Below, piece by piece: positions 57,160 through 64,000 of a stretch of DNA of 64,000 bases. Both the position numbers and the translations under genes were made by a program. This stretch comes from Zoroaster sp. YZ-2022 (taxonomy: Eukaryota; Echinodermata; Asteroidea; Forcipulatida; Zoroasteridae). The stretch covers positions 8,168,020 through 8,232,019 of the forward strand of contig CM055823.1 in assembly GCA_029582265.1 (NCBI GenBank). The letters run 5' to 3'. The notes beneath the pieces are model-generated. The model ran no database searches, was not told the DNA's origin, and was given only the letters and a program-made list of their open reading frames with translations. Within the stretch, counting starts at the first letter, position 1; each line of letters opens with the position of its first letter.

Positions 57160-58172
57160 ATGACCAAATGTGTACCAAGCATGCAATGCATGCAAACAGA
57201 TAATGTACAAACTAGTGCTGGGAGTTCCCAGTTAGTTCACTAACAGTTTAACTGAATCTTTCATACTGACTATGACCAATGCACGTGTGTACCATGCATG
57301 TACTGTATGCAAACAGATCATGTACAAACTAGTGCTGGGAGTTCCCAGTTAGTTCACTAACAGTTTAACTGAATCTTTCATACTGACTATATGACCAATG
57401 CACGTGTGTACCATGCATGTATGCAAACAGATCATGTACAAACTAGTGCTGGGAGTTACCAGTTAGTTCACTAATAGTTTAACTGAATCTTTCATACTGA
57501 CTATGACCAATGCACGTGTGTACCATGCATGTATGCAAACAGATCATGTACAAACTAGTGCTGGGAGTTACCAGTTAGTTCACTAACAGTTTAACTGAAT
57601 CTTTCATACTGTACTATGACCAATGCATGTGTGTACCATGCATGTATGCAAACAGATCATGTACAAACTAGTGCTGGGAGTTACCAGTTAGTTCACTAAC
57701 AGTTTAACTGAATCTTTCATACTGTACTATGACCAATGCACGTGTGTACCATGCATGTATGCAAACAGATCATGTACAAACTAGTGCTGGGAGTTCCCAG
57801 TTAGTTCACTAACAGTTTAACTGAATCTTTCATACTGTACTATGACCAATGCATGTGTGTACCATGCATGTATGCAAACAGATCATGTACAAACTAGTGC
57901 TGGGAGTTACTAGTTAGTTCACTAACAGTTTAACTGAATCTTTCATACTGTACTATGACCAATGCATGTGTGTACCATGCATGTATGCAAACAGATCATG
58001 TACAAACTAGTGCTGGGAGTTCCCAGTTAGTTCACTAACAGTTTAACTGAATCTTTCATACTGTACTATGACCAATGCATGTGTGTACCATGCATGTATG
58101 CAAACAGATCATGTACAAACTAGTGCTGGGAGTTACCAGTTAGTTCACTAACAGTTTAACTGAATCTTTCAT
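57160..58172. repeat. ~113-bp minisatellite, nine copies
   Basis: 'gtgctgggagt' occurs at 57215, 57332, 57446, 57558, 57671, 57784, 57897, 58010 and 58123. Later units are almost identical and the first two differ in length (117, 114). The unit contains 'gtaccatgcatgtatgcaaa' and 'ttagttcactaacagtttaa'. Confidence 0.95.
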
Positions 58173-58212
58173 GGAGTGGCCTTCTTGCATATATTTTAAG
58201 TAAGTAAATTAC

Positions 58213-58300
58213 CGTCAAATACGCGAAGTCTTCCGCAGAATCCGGAAGAGTTGGCAGCTCTGGTAGTGGCACAAACTTCAGCCTTACATCTTCACTTCTT
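58213..58300 (-). CDS. Weak exon candidate, minus strand
   Basis: The minus strand reads EDVRLKFVPLPELPTLPDSA then EDFAYLT, ending at a weak donor 'ACG|GTAATTTAC' (58213). The peptide is not low-complexity and GC content is locally raised, but the acceptor is poor and the phase does not match the upstream candidate at 59133-59223. It may be part of a diverged gene or a transposon. Confidence 0.25.
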
Positions 58301-58459
58301 TGACATACATGTAAGATAATTCTTGTAATTGTAGATAGCACATTGGCACAATATGCTACATATAAACGCACAATGCATGACACACTCAATGCCTTTATGC
58401 TGCATAATAGTTTTGAACGCGTAGATCGTGTCACAACATTTGTCCAGCTCCCCACTTAA

Positions 58460-59100
58460 ATATCACAGCAGAAAATACGACATGAAATTCATAATCAAAA
58501 GAAGCGAGTTAAAGCACCAAATTCAACATTATATTTACACTTTTTTTAAATTTGTTAATATCCTATCAAGTAACATTTCTATATAAATTTATTTTTTAAA
58601 TGATGGTACGTATACTAATAAAACAACTGAAACATTTCTTACCGAACAAGGTCCATTTAACACTCTAAAAATATTTTATTCTTGTTGATTTGAAATATTC
58701 AAATCATCTAAATACTAAAGCCACTACACGTATTTATTCTACAAGAACGAGCAGTTCGCATTGTAAACTAGGTTGGGTTCCAAGATCATACTACTCCTTA
58801 ATTACTTGAAATTGAAAATCTCAAATGTTTAAAACTGGGGAAATTTATGTTTAAATAATACTCATAACTTTCTTCCTCCTACATGAAAATAAAATCACTG
58901 AATGTTTTCAAATTCACAAACGTGTAACAAATCCTACATTTAAAAAATAGAAGCTTCCATTTCCACAATGTTTTTTTTTTATTTCACTAAGTGCGACAAT
59001 TGGGCCCACTAATTTTATATCACAATTCCCAGTTCAACTGATTATGTAAATTTTTAAATGTTTTTGGCCTTAAATAAGAAAAATTCAAGCACAAATTTCA
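58460..59100. other. Gene-free stretch
   Basis: AT-rich sequence with T- and A-runs. No ORF, array or element end recognised. Confidence 0.45.
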
Positions 59101-59132
59101 GCCGGGTATAATTTGCTTTTAGAAAAACTTAC

Positions 59133-59223
59133 CGATAATGTTGGGAATACCATTTAGCTGTGAGCTGTCTCTGATGAGCCTGAAGTGGGTGCCTGGGTTA
59201 AACAAATGGGTGTCTGGATTCAT
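59133..59223 (-). CDS. Possible first exon, minus strand
   Basis: ATG at 59223 (minus) opens 30 codons (MNPDTHLFNPGTHFRL, then IRDSSQLNGIPNII) ending at a consensus donor 'TCG|GTAAGTTT'. 'gtgcctgggttaaacaaatg' and 'tgtctggattcatcaaatgg' form a small internal repeat (NPGT/NPDT), so the segment could be repeat-derived. No downstream exon in matching phase was found. Confidence 0.25.
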
Positions 59224-59579
59224 CAAATGGGTGATTTTTGCTGTTGGAGGTTGAATCTACTTGCAGATGTATCATCTGTGGTAAAAACATACAAATCATT
59301 TCATTACCTATGTTGGCCAGTTTTTAGAAGTTGATTATAGAAGATGTGACCAATGACATCACATGTTTACAAAATAGCCTCGAAGGTGAAACTGCACCAG
59401 GCTCAAAATATACACTGGTCTATGACAAAAAACCATAAGTTGTTTTTCTCTATTTAATAATAAAACAAAAGATAGTTTACAGATTACAGGAGTGTATTCT
59501 ATACAAAGGAAGCAAATAACTTTCAATTGAGTCATTTCACATAATAATTGTTTGGGGTATGGATAAAGCGTAATGAATT

Positions 59580-59960
59580 GAATAAATTAATTTATTTAAC
59601 CCCAACTCCCTAGGCCCATTTGCTTACACATAACCTGAATCCTTCAAAATCCTTCGGTAGTAAAGCAAGCACATAACATGTATGCACACATGTGTTTCTA
59701 ATCTGTGATACATGTAGATGGCCAGGGACCCTCCCTCTCATTTATGCAGCAGCAATGGTAACATCACCTTATCATGCGTGGGGTATTATTTTCAGTAAAT
59801 GTAAAACTAGCACTCTGATTCAATGCACTGTTGATCGTGACAATATTGTCCCTTTTAGGCAAAACAAAAGTCACTGGTTTCTGGTCATAGTTTGGCTTCA
59901 AAATTGGTGTGGTGACTTGCTTTCTTTTTTTGTCAACCAGTGAAATAAGTGATACATGTA
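59580..59960. repeat. Inverted copy of the 8.1-9.5-kb dispersed repeat
   Basis: 'ccaactccctaggcccattt', 'acataacctgaatccttcaa' and the 'gtgtttctaatctgt' segment match 8690-8720 and 9360-9420 in opposite orientation. Confidence 0.6.
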
Positions 59961-61133
59961 CGTGGTTATTGGAACCAGACCAAATTTCCCATACACAAAG
60001 TATGGTGGCTAAGAGAGGCCACACAAATTGGACAAAGGTTCACAACCTTATGTGAAAAAGATGTTTCCAATACTGTACAATCCAGCAATTTTGACTGAAA
60101 TTGGACATCGTTTCAGAGCAAAAACAACGAAAGCTATAAATATTGCCACGTAGGTCTGAGACGATGCATGGAGACTAGAAACGGGAGACTTTTTTTTGAC
60201 ATGGTACAACTGTGAACCTACCTAATACATGATAAAAGACATGAAACTGGTTGACCCTCATGTTTTTCATGGCAAGACTGTAGAAGGCTGATTTATGAGC
60301 TGTGCACGTAGCTGTCGCTTGTTGGTTCATCTGAAAACGATGATCCTTCCATCAGTAGTACAGACACAGCATTTCTGTGACGACATCATGGTCAATGGTG
60401 GCAGAAACAAGAATATTCTGTTGTCTCTTCTTCCCCACTGAATCTGTTAAATTTTATAAAAATGTAGTCAAGTGAGGAATTAGAAACGATATTTTGGGAG
60501 ATTTTGATCAATGAATGTATGCACATCAAATGAGCTGTTGGCCATTTTGTCGTCTGCTAAACACATGCAATAGACATTGTGCACGAGTGATGGTTGGCTT
60601 TGAGTTTGACATTCTTTCCCAGATTTCAATGAAGGCAGCAATTTTAATTTAGATCATCTTGCACACGCAACAATTTTATTGATGTATGCGTAGACTTGTT
60701 TTACGCTATTGTAAATTGTGTTGTCTGTTGAGATACCAATACAAATACTGTGAAAAAATCATGACTATGAGCTTTACTTTTGAAGTTATGTAGCATTTTC
60801 GCATATTAATTAGCTGTACTTTTTGTGCATACAGTGCATATTTTGCATTGGTCCATGTTGAAAAAAGCCAGTTTTTTCCCAATTTTGGGTCGCCGTAACT
60901 TAAAACTGAAAGTAATGAGCATCTGATTTTTGTTAGAATGTTATTTGTTCAATGGATTAATATAAAGTGAAAATTGGGATTAGGACTATTTTAATATCAT
61001 ATGTAAAGTTAGTAGTTTGTCAATTTGTACCAAAATACCCTTATTCTTGGCAGTTTTAGCGAAAATTCTGAATCTTAAAATTGCTTAACTTGAAAACGCT
61101 TTGACCGATTTTCAAAATTTTTGTGTTATTCTG
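59961..61133. other. Gene-free stretch
   Basis: No gene supported. 'ttgaaaacgctttgaccgat' (about 61090) resembles 'cccttgaccgatttcggtca' in the 2.2-kb repeats (3645, 6300), a common intergenic repeat phrase. Confidence 0.4.
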
Positions 61134-61374
61134 TTTTAACAATCAAAGACACTCAAAATTTTTATGTCACTCCCAACCCATTGACTTTGTGCAGTGCACT
61201 CAAATGAAAGGACATATCGCTTTAGTAGGCATGGTAGGAGGTCAAACCAAAACCACTCGTCTGTAAGTGTAACTTATGCAGTATATACACAGCTCTGTGT
61301 GACTCTGCATATAACTTGTAAGACATACACAAGTGTGTTTGACTTTGCCACTACATGTATCGCCAGCACTCTTA

Positions 61375-62242
61375 AGCCCTTTTCACACGAGCACCGATAA
61401 CAAAGGTCCTTGGTAATGGGCGCCAGTTGTCTGTCGCCTCGGTCGTTTGCGATTTTTTAACAAACTTTCACACGACTTCCACTCACGCCAAAACTAACGT
61501 CCCTCGTTTTCCATGGAGGGCCAAAGGTCATGATTGTGCAATCCAATATTTCACTGGTACCGCGCGCAGAGCTTATTCACTGAACGCTTTCTTCTACGTT
61601 ACCAGTGGTTTTCCCGCGAAGATATATGCGTTGTGCGAAGTCAAAATGTCTTCCTTCCTCAGTGGTCGAATGTTACTTTCTCCCACATTTTGTTTTCATT
61701 TCCTTTCCATATTTCGACAATTTTATTCTTGTTTTATTATGGATATCGAATCAAGTATACTTGCAACAATTCCGACAGATTCACAGAGCCAGATTTCTAA
61801 CGTAAGGCCATCCAACGAGAAAAATACTAATAAACGTGTCCGGGCCAAGAAAGTCTCTTGGAGTTACGATGAAACCATTTCATTCACTGATCAACGTGAT
61901 GGGGACCGGGCCGGGCGCCCGGGACGTACAAGTTGTTTACCAACGCAACACACATCCGGGATTTATTGCAAGCTGATTAGTGACGCGTTCTGCGCATGCG
62001 AAATGATACCGCCAAAGCATCCCCTGTTTGGGCGCACGAAGCGTTTCACACGACCTATTGTGGCAATTTTAACATCGATGCGATTTTTTTGGAGGAGGTC
62101 TCGATCTCTGTTATAAATAACGAGGGTCCATGGTAATTATTTAACAAGGATAGCTTTCACACGACTGGGATTTGCTATTTTTTAACATGGATGCGATTTT
62201 TAGTCAAGGTCCCTTGTTAAAACGGTCTCGTGTGAAAGGGCC
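61375..62242 (+). mobile_element. 868-bp TIR element with AAGCCCTTTTCACACGAG ends
   Basis: Left 'agcccttttcacacgagcac', right 'ctcgtgtgaaagggcc'. Comparison with the uninterrupted MITE copies places it in 'actcttatacac' with a TA or (T/C)TA duplication, compatible with a TA-target or Harbinger-type insertion. It repeats 'ttttttaacaa' and 'catggtaatt'-like phrases internally and carries a fragment of a DNA-binding-protein ORF. Confidence 0.75.
61741..62116 (+). pseudogene. Truncated transposon DNA-binding protein (Myb/SANT-like start)
   Basis: From ATG 61741 (MDIESSILATIPTDSQSQIS) the frame reaches a basic segment NTNKRVRAKKVSWSYDETIS, the 'W.Y.ET' start of a Myb/SANT- or MADF-like fold typical of Harbinger accessory proteins. 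After FTDQRDGD the sequence loses similarity to such a fold, becomes Arg/Pro-rich and ends at TAA 62116 within the right part of the element. The frame is open upstream to 61427, but that stretch overlaps the element's end and looks noncoding. It is probably the first exon of a deleted autonomous relative. Confidence 0.4.
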
Positions 62243-62449
62243 TATACACATGTGTGAACAATTGGCAATGCAACCAAAAATACTCGAGTGCATCATGCAT
62301 GACTGTCTGTGTGTGGGTGCGGTGCTTACTGGGCCAAATTTCAGCCTGGGCATACACTGGCATACGAGGAGGGTTAACGTAAACTTATTATTTATTTATA
62401 TTGGCTGACATTAGTCATGCTGCTTGTTAACCCATAGGCCTATCGAAAG

Positions 62450-62875
62450 TCCAGGTCCATGGGCATGGCAGAGACAGCGTTATTAAGACAAGTGTTAAAC
62501 CATGGAGGAGGAAGGAACTTCCTCCATGACCATGGTAATATGGTTAAACACGCCGCCTAACGTTATTGCGGTAACGTACGTGCGTTAGTGCGGCGGTGCT
62601 GCTGACGGTCCTGCCGACAGCCAACACAACACTAGTTACTCACGCCGCTAGCGCTCATGGAAACTGAACTATTTCTGTATGAACTTACCCGCATTACAGA
62701 TGCATTCAACAGATAAATAATGTTAGTTTTTACCGTAGAGAAAGACATTTTTTAAAGTTTTCAATGTTGGTGCCATTTTGTTTGACATGTGGTTGTAAAA
62801 TTTAAAACGACCTCTCTTCGGGCCGGGCCGCCAATAATTTGACATACAGTGTTTTACCGCCCTCTCGCGATGAAG
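62450..62875. other. Gene-free stretch with CCATGG palindromes
   Basis: 'ccatggaggaggaaggaact' and 'tcctccatgaccatgg' form an inverted pair at about 62503-62538. The following ~100 bp are CpG-containing ('cgccgcctaacg'). No gene recognised. Confidence 0.4.
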
Positions 62876-62877
62876 GG

Positions 62878-63205
62878 CTGCGGCTACAAGCCAGGCACTT
62901 CGTGTCTGACGTCACTGTGTTTGATCTGGTATTGCGCGGCGCCCAGTTGAGGACCCAGCCAAAAATATAGTTTCCTTTGTGTTTCCTCTCTTGGAAACAG
63001 CTGGGGATCCACTCCATTTTGATTGTGTTTAATTTTGGCGCGACAATTAGCGCGTCAGCTAATTGAAATTGTAGCTGTGACAACCAGTGTAAATATTACA
63101 AAATGATGTCATTTTTTGACGAACTGAGAATTCGTAAATGGGCCTCATGTGATGAGCCTGCACTTGGTGACGTCATACGAAGTGCCTGGCTTACAGCCGC
63201 ACTCG
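62878..63205. mobile_element. ~330-bp MITE with AGCCAGGCACTTCGT arms
   Basis: 'gctgcggctacaagccaggc' at the left pairs with 'gcctggcttacagccgcac' at the right, each with a nearby 'gacgtca'. The centre contains 'cgcgacaattagcgcgtcag'. No target duplication was identified with confidence. Confidence 0.65.
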
Positions 63206-64000
63206 AAACCAAGCCGTTTTTTAATTGGACAATATTAATGGCCGTCGTGGACACTTAGCCCTCGGTGGTGAAATTGTGACAAGTTGAAGGCATGCTCAAT
63301 GGAACATTACTACATTATACAATGGGAAGATAACAATGCGAATGAAACCATATCTACGTTCGGGAATAGCTTAATTTTTAAGTTTTCAATACAGGCCGAC
63401 CGGACAAATCTTTATCCATAGCTCTGAAAAACCTCCCCGGCGCTTTTGAATTTGAACAATTTCTTCACACAAATTAATTGGCTGCCGTGGATATTTAGCT
63501 CTTGGGCCGACAATGAAAGCTTAAAGTGATCATAATATTATAAGACATATCTTGAGCACAATTGGGTATAGCCTTGACGAAGGCTATCCGAACTCAGCGC
63601 ACATTCACACATTGTACGGACTCATGTACATACTGTATACATGAATATCTATAATGTACATGTACATAATGTATGTAGTACACTGTACATCATCACTGTA
63701 CATCTACTGTAACATACAGTGACCTAGTCTTGGTTAAGACCGGGGGGTGGGGGGGGGGGGGAAGGAAGGGTCTCACGGATAATAATTTTTTTTAAAGTCG
63801 CTCTCTTGTTCATACCTGAAACCCCCAATAAGGTATTAATTAAGTTGATTTTCACATACTTGATTGTGAGAAATAACTTTTAAAAAGGGTGATAAATTCC
63901 TGTAAAATATGGTAAACCTTCTTTTAAAATACGGAATGAAATACATTTACAGAAAAAACAAAATTGTAACTTGTACACAACGGACGTTTACAAGTTGCAC
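63206..64000. other. Gene-free end of window
   Basis: A TGTACAT/ATGTACA-rich stretch lies at 63612-63722 and a G-run at 63743-63763. No ORF of note. The window ends inside AT-rich sequence. Confidence 0.45.

Larger units (their letters stand above)
61134..62377. mobile_element. TTAA MITE interrupted by a second element
   Basis: The two halves (about 61134-61374 and 62243-62377) together match the 350-370-bp MITE at 13676-14045 and 46779-47128. The left terminus is lost, and the right border is GGAGGGTTAA. Confidence 0.8.

Noticed and set aside
58156..58455. Continuous 99-codon minus-strand protein
   Set aside because: The C-terminal part reads through a donor into minisatellite sequence. 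Only the middle segment looks exon-like and is listed as a weak candidate.

Overview
The window is AT-rich nuclear DNA from a multicellular animal. It has spliced genes, tRNA-derived SINEs, many small TIR elements and several minisatellites. The NACHT-LRR genes (NLRs), hAT, PIF/Harbinger and mariner relatives, and SINEs with a 'cttgctcaaggacac' core and an ATT-rich tail fit a marine invertebrate deuterostome (echinoderm-like, possibly hemichordate or cephalochordate). The sequence alone does not fix the species. There is no prokaryotic signature.

The only well-supported host genes are two paralogous plus-strand NACHT-LRR receptors, about 19 kb apart. NLR-1 has an exon at 14933-15109 and its main NACHT+LRR exon at 17921-20805. 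Its 5' exons were not found. NLR-2 has a complete four-exon, all-phase-1 model: 30887-30920, 34104-34241, 34723-34911 and 36904-39476, giving 977 codons plus stop. The predicted N-terminus is a low-complexity His/Gln/Asp-rich leader, with no Death, CARD or TIR domain visible. NLR-1 has five near-identical 168-bp double-LRR units where NLR-2 has three. The NLR-1 3' end is followed by a 449-bp tandem duplication carrying decayed LRR tail codons.

Region by region: 1-400 SINE pieces. 1.09-7.8 kb: composite fold-back element with ~370-bp inverted arms, two ~2.2-kb direct copies and a 359-bp perfect palindrome. 8.1-11.4 kb: dispersed and short tandem repeats. 11.4-14.6 kb: SINE and a series of MITEs, partly inside the NLR-1 intron. 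14.9-22 kb: NLR-1 with a mariner-type element in its intron. 22-29.6 kb: mostly gene-free, with small hAT-type and other MITEs. 29.6-34 kb: five tandem arrays around NLR-2 exon 1 and intron 1, including a 65-bp array of tRNA-like A-box halves just upstream of the predicted start, and a 42-bp minisatellite split by a hAT element. 34.1-40 kb: NLR-2. 40-50.8 kb: SINEs, a fold-back tRNA-like element, one orphan exon candidate, a Penelope-like fragment, and a Harbinger element inside a repeat array. 50.8-64 kb: degenerate repeats, a 3.1-kb element with an iterated GTGACAGACGGGACA motif, a 113-bp minisatellite, weak minus-strand exon candidates, and a nested pair of MITEs.

Because the two NLR loci are paralogous, each serves as the empty-site control for transposon insertions in the other. 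Several insertions could be timed and bounded this way. Splice sites, phases and target-site duplications were read by eye. No similarity search was run.
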